DNA from: Rhodospirillales bacterium
GTDB taxonomy: Bacteria; Pseudomonadota; Alphaproteobacteria; Rhodospirillales; UBA2165
DNA length: 53,823 bases
Direction: 5' to 3'
Assembly (NCBI GenBank): GCA_012960465.1
Contig: DUBF01000208.1
Span: 6,507-60,329, forward strand
Shown piece by piece: positions 24,967-33,828 of the stretch; within the stretch, counting starts at the first letter, position 1, and each line of letters opens with the position of its first letter. The position numbers were made by a program, and so were the translations under genes. The notes below the pieces were generated by a model. That model saw nothing but the letters and a program-made list of their open reading frames with translations, was not told the DNA's origin and made no database searches.

Positions 24967-25542
24967 TTAAGTTGTGGGCCCCTTACTTTCTAACAATGAT
25001 TCCATACAAACCCATAACAGTTCCTCCCGGTTTTGTTTTTTTACCGGAGCAGCAATTGTCATTTCCCCGACATATAGGGAAAACAACAGCCAAGCCTTGG
25101 CTTCTGCAATTTTTGGATCGGCATAAATTTCTGCAAACAGGCCCCGCATATAATCCATCCGCCGCTCATCTTCCTGGGCAATGATATGCCGTATTTTTGG
25201 ATCTTTACGTCCCCATTCCCGGAGCGCTAATTCGAAATTTAACTGATCACCATATCGCTTAAAAATAATGTCAGACATGTGTTTCAGACGGCGTTTGGCA
25301 TCTCCGCCAACCCGCTTAACTTCGTTAAAGACGACCTCGCTTCCGGTCTCTTCCCAGCGCACCAGCATTGCTTTCAGCAAGTCCTCACGGTCTTTGAAAT
25401 GCCAATAGAAACTCCCCTTGGTAACCTTTAGATCACGCGCCAGGGCTGCAACGGTAACTTTGTCGATGCCTTCTTTGGAAAGTTTTTGAAGGGCAAAATC
25501 GATCCAGTCTTTGCGACTTAGGTTGGATATCGGCTTATCCAT
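24967..25542 (-). CDS. TetR-family transcriptional regulator
   Basis: A 191-residue repressor. The N-terminal helix-turn-helix is visible as 'LSKEGIDKVTVAALARDLKVTKGSFYWHFKDREDLLKAML' across residues 18-60, shown here in parts of the standard TetR pattern (TVxxLAxxxxVxxGSxYxHFxxxxxL). The C-terminal ligand domain is variable, as usual. It is the first gene of a minus-strand operon with the Fe-S pair and CoA ligase. A perfect inverted repeat lies about 50 bases before its start, so it probably represses its own operon and responds to the pathway substrate or its CoA ester. AGGA precedes the ATG. Confidence 0.93.
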   Translation of the reverse strand: MDKPISNLSRKDWIDFALQKLSKEGIDKVTVAALARDLKVTKGSFYWHFKDREDLLKAMLVRWEETGSEVVFNEVKRVGGDAKRRLKHMSDIIFKRYGDQLNFELALREWGRKDPKIRHIIAQEDERRMDYMRGLFAEIYADPKIAEAKAWLLFSLYVGEMTIAAPVKKQNREELLWVCMESLLESKGPTT

Positions 25543-25854
25543 AATATTCCTGCAATTTATTAAGTCGAAATATTGTCTATACTTTATTTAAACCATACCC
25601 TAAGGTATGGTGTTTCAAAATGCAATAGCGGGATAATGGACGTTACCGGTTTAAAACATATATTAGGTAATTATCGGGTGCCAATTGAAGAAATTCTTTT
25701 GTCCAATACAAATAATGTCTGGTTTTGGGGTGCAGAAGGGACATTAATATCAGATCATAAAATCTAAATATCGTTTACAACATTGGAATATAAAATCATA
25801 TTATAAAACTATGATTGAATATTAATTAGTTTCTAACGAAAGGAAGAAACAAAA
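25543..25854. other. Divergent promoter region between tetR operon and acyl-CoA dehydrogenase operon
   Basis: About 310 bases between divergent genes. It holds the TetR-type palindrome listed separately and a good ribosome site (GGAAG) just before the acyl-CoA dehydrogenase. A 64-codon open frame (25573-25767) runs through it but overlaps the palindrome, has no family resemblance and no ribosome site, so I do not call it a gene. Confidence 0.5.
25592..25611. promoter_or_regulatory. Candidate TetR operator (perfect 8-bp inverted repeat, 4-bp spacer)
   Basis: The sequence reads ACCATACC, four bases, GGTATGGT. The arms are exact reverse complements and a further A/T base pairs on each side. Length and symmetry are typical of a TetR-dimer operator. 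It sits 50 bases before the tetR ATG, where it would cover the promoter of the tetR-FeS-FeS-ligase operon, and about 245 bases before the divergent acyl-CoA dehydrogenase, so it could act on both. Function is inferred from position and symmetry. Confidence 0.72.
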
Positions 25855-27000
25855 ATGTTATTTGGTATCCCTCGAACTATTTATAAAGAAGAACATGAGA
25901 TTTTTCGGAATAGTGTCGCACATTTTTTAGAAAATGAAGTACTACCAGTGTATGAAGAATGGGAAGAAGCAGGTAGAACGCCACGAGAAATTTGGTTGAG
26001 GGCGGGTGAAGTCGGTCTTTTAGGTACTAGTACGGCAGAAGAATATGGCGGCATGGGAGGTGATTTTCTTTTTGATGCAATCGTACTTGAAGAACTTGGA
26101 CGCTATGGAGTTTCTGCCCCATCCTTTGATATGCACGCCTATATTATTGCCCCAATTTTGAATAATTTTTGCACAGAAAAGCAGAAAAAAAAGTGGCTAC
26201 CAAAAATGGTTAGTGGGGAGTGGATCTCAGCAATTGGTCTAACGGAACCCGGCGGCGGTAGTGATATGAAAGAAATCAAAACTAATGCTAAAGTTGATGG
26301 TGATTCTTATATTATCAACGGCTCAAAAACATTTATCACTAATGGCCATATTGCTGATTATGTGCTTCTGGCGACTAAAACTAACCCATCAATAGGTGCA
26401 ATGGGTGTCTCTATGTTTTGGGTTGATATGTCTCTACCTGGAGTTAATCGCGGTAAAAATTTGAAGAAAATTGGCAATAAAGGTCAGGATACCGCTGAAT
26501 TATTTTTTGATGACGTACGTGTTCCGGCATCCAATATGGTTGGGGAATTGAATAACGGTTGGTCTTTATTAATAGATGGTTTGGCACAAGAGAGGCTCGT
26601 TGTCGCTCTTCGTTCCATTGCTATGGCTGAGGTCGCGGTCGATCAGACTATTGAATATACAAAACAGCGCAAAACATTTGGGCAGACTGTTTTTGATTTT
26701 CAGAATACTCAGTTTAAACTGGCTGAGATGTCAGCAGATGTTGAGGCAGGACGTCCGTTTATTGATCGATGTATTGAACTTCATGTTGAAGGCGGTGTTA
26801 CACCAGAATTAGCGGCAAAAGCAAAACTCTGGGCCACGGAATTGGCTGACCGCGTGTTAGATGAGTGCCTGCAATTGCATGGCGGTTATGGTTATATGTG
26901 GGAATTTCCGATAGCCCGTGCATGGGCTGATGCCCGTGTACATAGGATTTATGCGGGAACTAACGAAGTAATGAAGTATATCATTGCTAAAAAATTATAG
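25855..27000 (+). CDS. Acyl-CoA dehydrogenase, isovaleryl/long-chain catalytic-base type
   Basis: FAD-dependent dehydrogenase of 381 residues that desaturates an acyl-CoA at the alpha-beta position. Motifs: 'AIGLTEPGGGSDMKEIKTNA' (FAD/substrate loop), 'DTAELFFDDVRVPASN', 'QRKTFGQTVFDFQNTQF' and the C-terminal 'QLHGGYGYMWEFPIARAWADARV' with 'IYAGTNEVM'. The MCAD-type base would be glutamate in YEGT, but here this is alanine; a glutamate in 'DGLAQERLVVAL' (about residue 246) matches the base position of isovaleryl- and long-chain-type enzymes. The ribosome site is GGAAG. A CoA ligase follows after 12 bases, so the two probably activate and oxidise the same acid. Confidence 0.93.
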   Translation: MLFGIPRTIYKEEHEIFRNSVAHFLENEVLPVYEEWEEAGRTPREIWLRAGEVGLLGTSTAEEYGGMGGDFLFDAIVLEELGRYGVSAPSFDMHAYIIAPILNNFCTEKQKKKWLPKMVSGEWISAIGLTEPGGGSDMKEIKTNAKVDGDSYIINGSKTFITNGHIADYVLLATKTNPSIGAMGVSMFWVDMSLPGVNRGKNLKKIGNKGQDTAELFFDDVRVPASNMVGELNNGWSLLIDGLAQERLVVALRSIAMAEVAVDQTIEYTKQRKTFGQTVFDFQNTQFKLAEMSADVEAGRPFIDRCIELHVEGGVTPELAAKAKLWATELADRVLDECLQLHGGYGYMWEFPIARAWADARVHRIYAGTNEVMKYIIAKKL

Positions 27001-27012
27001 CTCATAACTCAT

Positions 27013-28512
27013 GTGTATCATGTGATTAATCCAACTATTGCTTCCCTTATTGAAAAATCTTGCCAATCAAAGGCTGATGAGGTCTTTTTAGTAGATGATA
27101 ACCAATGTCTCACCGGTGAGCTTTTATGGAAACTTATTTGTTCGGTTGTTACATGGCTAAATAAGAAGGGTCTTAAAAAAGGAGATGTTGTTGCCTTTTA
27201 TTGCACTAGCTCAATTCCTCATGCTGTAACATTTTTTGCTTGTCTCGTTTGTGGTGTCGTCCCCTGCTGTCTCCATGTCCGCGAAACTAACGAGCGAAAT
27301 AAGAAAAGTATTAATTTTGTTAATGCAAAATATCTTTTCACTGACCAGGTTTTGTTTGAACAAGCTCGCAATCTGATTGAAGACGATGTTGTTATTGTTT
27401 TGTCCCCTGAATTTTTTGAGGGTAAAGAAAATAAATTCAAAACGGATCATATAGATTGGAATGATTTAGCCCTTATTTTAATTTCTTCCGGAACCACAGG
27501 TGAGCCTAAATGTATTTCTCACAACCAGAGGACGTTAGCTGCTACAGCAGAATACGGCCCGCATAGTTATAATTGTTGGTCTAATACCGATAGCACTATC
27601 GTCGTTATGGCACCTTCTTTTGCAGCTTGGGTTCACACAGTTCTTCCATTCATTTTTATTCAAGGGCGTATAGTATTTTCTTCTCAGTTCGATCCGGCCA
27701 CCTTCCTTAAAACCCTCGAAGTTGAAAAGATTACGTTAGCCCCTCTTGTGCCGACTGCTTGGCGAATGGTGTTGGCTGGAAAACCGAAGAATTATGACCT
27801 GTCTCATTTAAAGACCATATTTTTCTCAGGCGAGCCAGGTTCCGAAAGTTTGGTAAAAGACCTCCAAGATAAAATTGGACCAAATGTTATGACGTCTTAT
27901 TTGGCATCAGAGGGTGGATGTGCGTCTGGCGTTGTTGCGGACTCAAATATTCTATCTGTAGAAGGGCAGGCATCGTCGACCGGTTATGTAGTAAAGGATG
28001 CAGAGGTCAAAATTATCAATCCGGAAGGTGATTTTGAGGAAAAAATTCGGGTTGGTGAGGTAGGAGAGATTGTATTAAAAAGTGCTTCTGTCGCGTTAGG
28101 TTATTTTGCTAATCCAGCTTTGAGCCAGAAGAAATTTTTAAATGGTTGGTGGAGAAGTGGTGACTTAGGTGTGATTGAGGAGAACGGTCTGCTTTATGTT
28201 AAAGGCCGGCTAGACAACCAAATAAATACTGGTGGTATTAAGATCCATGCAGAGGAAGTTGAGGCGTGTTTACTCCAACATCCTTATATTCAGGCAGCTG
28301 CAGTTGTTGGAATTCCAGACGATAAATGGGGCCAGAAAATTATTGCTCACATTGTTTCAAATTATTCAGAGATGAATGCTGAAGAGATAGTCAATTTCTG
28401 TCTGATTAATGAGTTGTTACCAAAGGCACACTTACCCAAAGAATTTTATTTCCACGATAAATTACCAGTGGGCCCTACTGGAAAGCTGTATAGGCGAGGC
28501 TTATCAGCCTGA
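27013..28512 (+). CDS. Acyl-CoA synthetase / benzoate-CoA-ligase-like ANL enzyme
   Basis: A 499-residue adenylate-forming ligase. The P-loop is 'LILISSGTTGEPKCISHNQ' (about 155-173), followed by 'FFSGEPGSESLVKDLQDKIG', 'WWRSGDLGVIEENGLLYVKGRLDNQINTGG' in parts, and the catalytic lysine in 'LPVGPTGKLYRRGL'. It starts from GTG 12 bases after the acyl-CoA dehydrogenase stop; the ATG two bases earlier is out of frame and terminates at once. Together with the dehydrogenase and the amidohydrolase downstream it forms a plus-strand operon. The substrate is probably a small aromatic or branched acid, but this is inference. Confidence 0.9.
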   Translation: MYHVINPTIASLIEKSCQSKADEVFLVDDNQCLTGELLWKLICSVVTWLNKKGLKKGDVVAFYCTSSIPHAVTFFACLVCGVVPCCLHVRETNERNKKSINFVNAKYLFTDQVLFEQARNLIEDDVVIVLSPEFFEGKENKFKTDHIDWNDLALILISSGTTGEPKCISHNQRTLAATAEYGPHSYNCWSNTDSTIVVMAPSFAAWVHTVLPFIFIQGRIVFSSQFDPATFLKTLEVEKITLAPLVPTAWRMVLAGKPKNYDLSHLKTIFFSGEPGSESLVKDLQDKIGPNVMTSYLASEGGCASGVVADSNILSVEGQASSTGYVVKDAEVKIINPEGDFEEKIRVGEVGEIVLKSASVALGYFANPALSQKKFLNGWWRSGDLGVIEENGLLYVKGRLDNQINTGGIKIHAEEVEACLLQHPYIQAAAVVGIPDDKWGQKIIAHIVSNYSEMNAEEIVNFCLINELLPKAHLPKEFYFHDKLPVGPTGKLYRRGLSA

Positions 28513-28599
28513 GTTTGTAATAGCAATTTGACATTTATACGGTTTAAGAGAATTATTTTACCAGAAATTAAGTAGGGCCATTTAAGAGGAAAAATAATT

Positions 28600-29568
28600 A
28601 TGTCAATTTTAGATAACCAGCGCGTTATTGCCATTGAAGAGCATTATTACGATGAGGATCTTACAAAACATTTTCAAGGTCGAGATGGTATGCTTGGCGG
28701 GTTCGTTAAGGACAAAATTTCAGACGTTGGTGTCGGGCGTATCAAATCGATGGATGAGGCAGGCATCGATGTGCAAATTTTGTCCCATGGAGCGCCTTCA
28801 GCTCAGAAACTCGATGCTGATACTGGTCCAGGAATTGCGGCTGCTGCAAATGATAGATTATATGAGATTTGTCAGGCAAATCCAGATCGTCTAGCAGGTT
28901 TTGGTGCATTGGCGACAGCGGACCCAACATCTGCAGCGGATGAACTGGAGCGTTCCGTGACAAAGTTAGGGTTTAAAGGTGCGATGATCCATGGTCTTAC
29001 GGGCGGTGAGCTGTTTATAGATGATCCACAATTTTGGCCTATTTTTGAGCGGGCTGAAGCTCTGGATGTTCCCATTTATCTTCATCCCGGCATTCCACAC
29101 GAGAATGTAATCGACGTTTATCTCTCAGACTATATAGAAAAATATCCTGGATTTTTGAATGCCGGCTGGGGGTTTACGATGGAAACAGCAACGGCAGGAA
29201 TTCGGATGGCCCTTTCTGGTATATTTCAAAAATATCCAAATCTTAAAATTATTCTAGGTCATTTGGGAGAGGGGTTGCCATTCTTGATGTGGCGGATTGA
29301 TCTCGCTTTAAACCGCCCTGGCAATGATGGTGTTGAGTTTAGAAAAATATTTTCAAATAATTTTTATATTACGACGTCTGGTTTTTTTTCCGATCCAGCA
29401 TTGATGTTGTGTATTCAGGAAATGGGAGCTGATCACATTCTGTTTGCGATTGATTACCCATTTGTTCCAAATGAGCCGGGACCTAAATGGATGGAGAGAA
29501 TTATGCTTAATAGTGAGGATAAAGCTAAGATACTCCATGGCAATTCGGAACGACTTCTTAAAATGTAA
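28600..29568 (+). CDS. Amidohydrolase-superfamily decarboxylase (gamma-resorcylate decarboxylase-like)
   Basis: A 322-residue metal-dependent barrel enzyme of the ACMSD/gamma-resorcylate decarboxylase group. The N-terminal metal motif is EEH in 'VIAIEEHYYDE' (E13, H15). Further marks are 'VPIYLHPGIPH' (metal histidine), 'METATAGIRMALSGIFQKYP', 'LKIILGHLGEGLPFLMWRID' and 'GADHILFAIDYPF' (metal aspartate). The order and wording match resorcylate/hydroxybenzoate decarboxylases more closely than true ACMSD, which starts IDxHxH. AGAGGA precedes the ATG. It lies between the CoA ligase and glycerate kinase. A non-oxidative decarboxylase or related hydrolase of a hydroxyaromatic acid is the best reading. 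Confidence 0.85.
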   Translation: MSILDNQRVIAIEEHYYDEDLTKHFQGRDGMLGGFVKDKISDVGVGRIKSMDEAGIDVQILSHGAPSAQKLDADTGPGIAAAANDRLYEICQANPDRLAGFGALATADPTSAADELERSVTKLGFKGAMIHGLTGGELFIDDPQFWPIFERAEALDVPIYLHPGIPHENVIDVYLSDYIEKYPGFLNAGWGFTMETATAGIRMALSGIFQKYPNLKIILGHLGEGLPFLMWRIDLALNRPGNDGVEFRKIFSNNFYITTSGFFSDPALMLCIQEMGADHILFAIDYPFVPNEPGPKWMERIMLNSEDKAKILHGNSERLLKM

Positions 29569-29596
29569 TGGGCTGTTATTCCCGCGTCCTTGATAT

Positions 29597-30847
29597 ATGA
29601 CCAATGATCCTCGAGAATTTCTTTTAAACGTGTTTCGTGCGGCGGTCAAAGAGGCACAACCAAAGCTGTGTTTGCCACAGTTTCTTCCGGACAGCCCAAA
29701 GGGTAAGATTGTCGTTATAGGTGCTGGTAAGGCTTCGGCAGCCATGGCAGCTGTTGCAGAGGATCACTATGCTTCAGAAATTAGTGGGCTAGTCATCACC
29801 CGGTATGGTTATGCGGTTGATTGCCAGAATATAGAGATTGTTGAGGCCGGTCACCCAATACCGAATATCGATGGGCATAATGCTACATTAAGAATACTGG
29901 AAAATTTAGCTACCTTGAGTGAGGATGATTTGGTTCTTTGCCTTTTATCCGGGGGTGGATCTTCTTTATTGACTTTACCAACTGAGGGACTGTCTCTTGA
30001 AGATAAACAGCACATAAATGAAATACTAATCCGTTCCGGCGCAGCAGTTAGTGAAATTAATATTATACGTAAACATTTATCTCAGGTTAAGGGAGGAAGA
30101 TTGGCTCAGGTTTGTATGCCAGCAAATCTTGTTACGCTGGTTATTTCTGATGTTGTTGGGGATGATCTCTCAGCAATTGCGTCTGGCCCAACGGTCCCTG
30201 ATCCGTCAACTTTTGCCGATGCTATAGCGGTTGTTAATAAATATGATCTTGAGCTACCGACATCTGCAATGAAAATATTGAACGAGGGTTTACACGAAAC
30301 ACTAAAACCGGGTAACGAGATTTTTGATAAAAATAGGATTGAAATCGTGGCCAATGGGAAAAATTCCTTGGATGCCGCAGCCAAGGTGGCCGAGGCGGCT
30401 GGCATCGAGCCTATCATACTCAATGATTATTTTGATGGTGAGGCCAGAGATATTGGGCAAAAAATAGCAGGCGTTGCAATTGCTCATAAATACCAGGCAC
30501 CATGCGTGTTGTTATCAGGAGGTGAACTTACGGTTAACGTAAAAGGATCTGGCAAAGGTGGTCCGAATACAGAGTTTTTGATCGCTTTGGCAATGGAGCT
30601 TAATGGGGCGGAAGGCGTTTTTGCTATTGCATGTGACACCGATGGGACTGACGGTTCAGGTGATAATGCGGGCGCGATGATTGCTCCAGATACGCTGAGC
30701 CGAGCTAGAAAATTGGGGCTTGATCCAACGGATACACTTATAAGAAATGATGCCTATAGTTTTTTCGATATATTAGACGATTTGGTAATAAGTGGCCCAA
30801 CCCATACGAATGTTAATGATTTTAGGGCAATTATGATTGCTAGTTAG
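29597..30847 (+). CDS. Glycerate 2-kinase / hydroxypyruvate reductase-type protein (MOFRL domain)
   Basis: A 416-residue protein of the GckA/TtuD family; in bacteria the biochemically supported activity is mostly glycerate 2-kinase. The N-terminal domain shows 'IVVIGAGKASAAMA', 'GHPIPNIDGHNAT', 'LCLLSGGGSSLLTLP' and 'NIIRKHLSQVKGGRLA'; the C-terminal MOFRL domain shows 'VLLSGGELTVNVKG', 'GGPNTEFLIALA' and 'ACDTDGTDGSGDNAGA'. All are intact. It follows the decarboxylase-like gene after 28 bases. Its 3' end overlaps the convergent TRAP binding-protein gene by eight bases. It would feed glycerate from C2/C3 metabolism into glycolysis; it may connect to the hydroxyacid dehydrogenase at 4.8-5.7 kb, but they are far apart. 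Confidence 0.93.
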   Translation: MTNDPREFLLNVFRAAVKEAQPKLCLPQFLPDSPKGKIVVIGAGKASAAMAAVAEDHYASEISGLVITRYGYAVDCQNIEIVEAGHPIPNIDGHNATLRILENLATLSEDDLVLCLLSGGGSSLLTLPTEGLSLEDKQHINEILIRSGAAVSEINIIRKHLSQVKGGRLAQVCMPANLVTLVISDVVGDDLSAIASGPTVPDPSTFADAIAVVNKYDLELPTSAMKILNEGLHETLKPGNEIFDKNRIEIVANGKNSLDAAAKVAEAAGIEPIILNDYFDGEARDIGQKIAGVAIAHKYQAPCVLLSGGELTVNVKGSGKGGPNTEFLIALAMELNGAEGVFAIACDTDGTDGSGDNAGAMIAPDTLSRARKLGLDPTDTLIRNDAYSFFDILDDLVISGPTHTNVNDFRAIMIAS

Positions 30848-31769
30848 GATTTTCTATTAAGTCAAACATCATGCTACCAAAAGTCTCCCTGGCATCATCA
30901 TGTTGTGGTTGAACTTCTAGAGAAAATAAATTCTGTTGCTCTGGTGTCAATTCGATAATCTCGTGGCCTTCATCTTCGATAGCTTTACGAGCTTCTATAA
31001 CTTCCTGTTCAGCCTGATTACGCTGCCATAAAACAGCTTCCTGCACTGCTTCATTGATAGCGTATTTTAGTTCTTCGGGCCACGTGTAATAGGCTGTTCG
31101 ATTACACATTATACTGCGTGAAATATAGAAATGATTAGAGACGGTATGATATTTGTGATGTTTGTGTACACCGTAGGTCACAGTATTGGCGAAGGGATTT
31201 TCTTGCGCGTCTAGGCTCCCATCAATAACACCAGCGATAGCCTCGGTTAAGTCCAGACGCTTTGGGCTCGCGCCTAACAATTGAAATGTACGCGCCTGTA
31301 CATCGCTTGGCAAAACACGAATACTCATACCATCAAAGTCTTCCGGTGTGTGGATCGGACGGATTTTGTTTGAAATCTGGCGAAATCCATTTTCAAAATA
31401 CCCTAAAATTTTATAATTGATACGCTCTTCAGTTTTTCTTGATAGATACTTGCCAAGATCCCCATCCATTGCACGCCTTGCCTGCGCGTTATCTTTAAAT
31501 AAGAAGGGTAAATCAACAAAACCAAGTTCTGGTACCCGATCCGTTAAATAACTAGATGATTGGTATGAAACTGTAAGAAAACCGTGTTCGGTTAACCAAA
31601 GTATATCTTCGCCTTTAAAGCCAAGATCCATAATGTTATAAATATACTTGATATCAACATCTTTACCAAATTGGTTTTCTAGTCTGTCACCAATCATTTT
31701 TAGAGACTGGCTGAATGATGTGTTGGCTGGACCGTAGCCGCCTAATCTAATTTGGTAAGTTGTATTCAC
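30840..31769 (-). CDS. TRAP transporter DctP-like binding protein without signal peptide
   Basis: A 309-residue DctP-family solute-binding protein. Family marks: 'LGFVDLPFLFKDNAQARRAMDG', 'LGYFENGFRQISNKIRPIHTPEDFDGMSIRV' in parts with the conserved arginine, and 'DGSLDAQENPFANTVTYGVHKHHKYHTVSNHFY'-type ending of the binding domain. There is no signal peptide: the start is GTG at 31769 with AGGA before it, and an in-frame TAG lies three codons upstream, so no longer version exists. No DctQ/DctM genes are adjacent. It may be a cytoplasmic binding or sensor protein, or a non-functional remnant, although the frame is full length. Confidence 0.83.
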   Translation of the reverse strand: MNTTYQIRLGGYGPANTSFSQSLKMIGDRLENQFGKDVDIKYIYNIMDLGFKGEDILWLTEHGFLTVSYQSSSYLTDRVPELGFVDLPFLFKDNAQARRAMDGDLGKYLSRKTEERINYKILGYFENGFRQISNKIRPIHTPEDFDGMSIRVLPSDVQARTFQLLGASPKRLDLTEAIAGVIDGSLDAQENPFANTVTYGVHKHHKYHTVSNHFYISRSIMCNRTAYYTWPEELKYAINEAVQEAVLWQRNQAEQEVIEARKAIEDEGHEIIELTPEQQNLFSLEVQPQHDDARETFGSMMFDLIENPN

Positions 31770-31915
31770 ACTAAATCCTATAAAATTCTACCTGAGTTAA
31801 TGAGTTTAACCATAGCTAAAATTTTATATCAGTTCCATGCTAATCACATAAATTAGATGTATAGTTAATAAATATCTTTCAGGTTTGGCTCTTCCCGGTT
31901 ATGTAGGGTTCCATT

Positions 31916-33703
31916 ATGTGCGGATTAACAGCAATTTTTAGTTATGAAAATAATGCAGCGTTAGTTGACGAGGCGGAGTTGCTTCGGATGCGTGAAGCTA
32001 TGATTGCGCGCGGACCAGACGGAGCTGGTTCATGGATCTCATCCGACCGACGTGTGGGGATGGCACACCGTAGGTTAGCAATTATCGATATTGGTATTTC
32101 CGGTGCTCAGCCAATGGCATTGCGAGATGACGCCGGTGGCCTACTCCTGCAAATTGCATATAATGGAGAAATATACAATTTTAAGCAATTACGTGCGGAG
32201 TTAATTTCTCAGGGAAGTATCTTCACGACAAATTCCGACACGGAAGTTCTTCTTCGTCTTTATGCCCGTTATGGGATTGATATGGTCAGGCGCCTTCGCG
32301 GCATGTTTGCATTCGTAATCTGGGATGAAGCCAAGAAGGGTATGCTGCTGGCACGAGATCCCTATGGTATTAAACCGCTGTATTATAATGATGAAGGTGG
32401 CACGTTGCGTGTCGCCTCTCAGGTTAAGGCTTTGCTTGCAGGGGAGGCGGTTTCGACTGCTCCTAACCCAGCAGGTCATATAGGATTTTTTACATTAGGC
32501 TATGTACCTGAACCTCATACGATGTATGAGAAAATTCAGAGTTTGCCAGCAGGAACTAGTTTGTGGTTGGACAGAGATGGCAAGAGAAACCAGGGTACTT
32601 ATTTCAATTTTCAGTCCGAAATAACTGAACTTGAAAATATTACCTTGAAGGCTTCCAAGGAAGAATTACGTGCAGCCCTAATTGAAACGGCTAAATTTCA
32701 CTTGATCTCTGATGTACCTGTAGGTGTCTTTTTATCAGCAGGTTTGGACTCTGCAAGTATTATGGCGTTGGCTTCTGAGGTTGCAGGCAAGCAAATGGAA
32801 ACTATGACGTTACGATTTGATGAGTTTGCGGGTAGTAGCCTTGATGAGGCACCAATGGCTGCTGATATTGCTAAACTGTATGGCACGCGTCATCAAACCC
32901 GAACTGTAAAAGGCGCTGATTTTAGCCAAGAAAAAGATGATTTATTAAGGGCTATGGATCAGCCTACAGTAGACGGCGTTAATACTTATTTTGTTGCAAA
33001 AGAGGCGGCAGACATGGGACTAAAAGTCGCTCTGTCTGGTGTTGGCGGAGATGAACTTTTTGGTGGATATGACTCTTTTCGTCAAATTCCATCACTGGTG
33101 GGTAAACTTGGTTGGGTTCCTTGTATTGGTGTGCTGGGGGCTGCGTTCCGTGTTCTTAGCGGTCCTCTACTAAAGCGGCTAACTTCGCCTAAATATGCAT
33201 CATTTTTTGAGTACTCAGGTGATTATGGTTCTGCCTATTTATTACGTAGGGGTTTGTTTCTACCTTGGGAATTAACTGACTTTCTGGAGGCAGAATTTGT
33301 ACAAAAAGGTTGGCAAGATCTTAATTTGTGCCAGAATTTGAATATGACTGTTGATGGGGTGAGAAAATCGCATAATAAAGTCTCCCTGTTAGAAAGTACA
33401 TGGTACATGCGTAACCAGCTTTTAAGGGATGCTGATTGGGCCGGCATGGCTCATTCACTGGAAATTCGCACACCTTTAGTTGATACGACTTTATTTGCGA
33501 AACTCGCCGGCCGCGGATTTTCTAAATCTGATATGGCACTCAGTCCCAAGACGCCATTACCAACCAGCGTGATCAAACGACCAAAAACAGGGTTTGCGAT
33601 ACCTGTACGAGATTGGTTGTTAGATAATGAATTAAAATCTGGTAGTGATCGTGGCGTGCGAGGTTGGGCTAAATCTGTTTATGATGAATTTTTATTGGCC
33701 TAA
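31916..33703 (+). CDS. asnB: Asparagine synthetase (glutamine-hydrolysing)
   Basis: A 595-residue class-II amidotransferase. Met1 is followed by the nucleophile Cys2 (MCGLTAIFSY), then 'RGPDGAGSW', 'AHRRLAIIDIG' and 'YNGEIYNFKQLR' of the glutaminase domain. The synthetase domain starts near residue 240 with the ATP pyrophosphatase loop 'VFLSAGLDSASIMAL' and has 'LSGVGGDELFGGYD' and 'HSLEIRTPLVDTTL'. The C-terminal 'RPKTGFAIPVRDWL' is typical of the AsnO/exopolysaccharide-locus subgroup rather than E. coli AsnB, so it may amidate something other than aspartate. It stands alone between a convergent-divergent binding protein and a thiolase. Confidence 0.92.
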   Translation: MCGLTAIFSYENNAALVDEAELLRMREAMIARGPDGAGSWISSDRRVGMAHRRLAIIDIGISGAQPMALRDDAGGLLLQIAYNGEIYNFKQLRAELISQGSIFTTNSDTEVLLRLYARYGIDMVRRLRGMFAFVIWDEAKKGMLLARDPYGIKPLYYNDEGGTLRVASQVKALLAGEAVSTAPNPAGHIGFFTLGYVPEPHTMYEKIQSLPAGTSLWLDRDGKRNQGTYFNFQSEITELENITLKASKEELRAALIETAKFHLISDVPVGVFLSAGLDSASIMALASEVAGKQMETMTLRFDEFAGSSLDEAPMAADIAKLYGTRHQTRTVKGADFSQEKDDLLRAMDQPTVDGVNTYFVAKEAADMGLKVALSGVGGDELFGGYDSFRQIPSLVGKLGWVPCIGVLGAAFRVLSGPLLKRLTSPKYASFFEYSGDYGSAYLLRRGLFLPWELTDFLEAEFVQKGWQDLNLCQNLNMTVDGVRKSHNKVSLLESTWYMRNQLLRDADWAGMAHSLEIRTPLVDTTLFAKLAGRGFSKSDMALSPKTPLPTSVIKRPKTGFAIPVRDWLLDNELKSGSDRGVRGWAKSVYDEFLLA

Positions 33704-33828
33704 TTTTTTTTCGGTCGTTATTTAAAAGATATCTCGAAATAGTTATGTTCTTCTAGCTAGCAATAAATAATTGTTTGCATGGGTGACAGGCTGTAACCTA
33801 GGCTTCAATTTTTACGAAGGAAAATCTC

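Noticed and set aside
25573-25767. 64-codon open frame in the tetR/acyl-CoA dehydrogenase divergent region
   Set aside because: It runs across the TetR palindrome, lacks a ribosome site and resembles no protein family.
28600-29568. Idea that this amidohydrolase is ACMSD acting after 3-hydroxyanthranilate dioxygenase
   Set aside because: True ACMSD starts with an IDxHxH metal motif. This protein has the EEH start and wording of resorcylate decarboxylases, and it lies 11 kb away in another operon.
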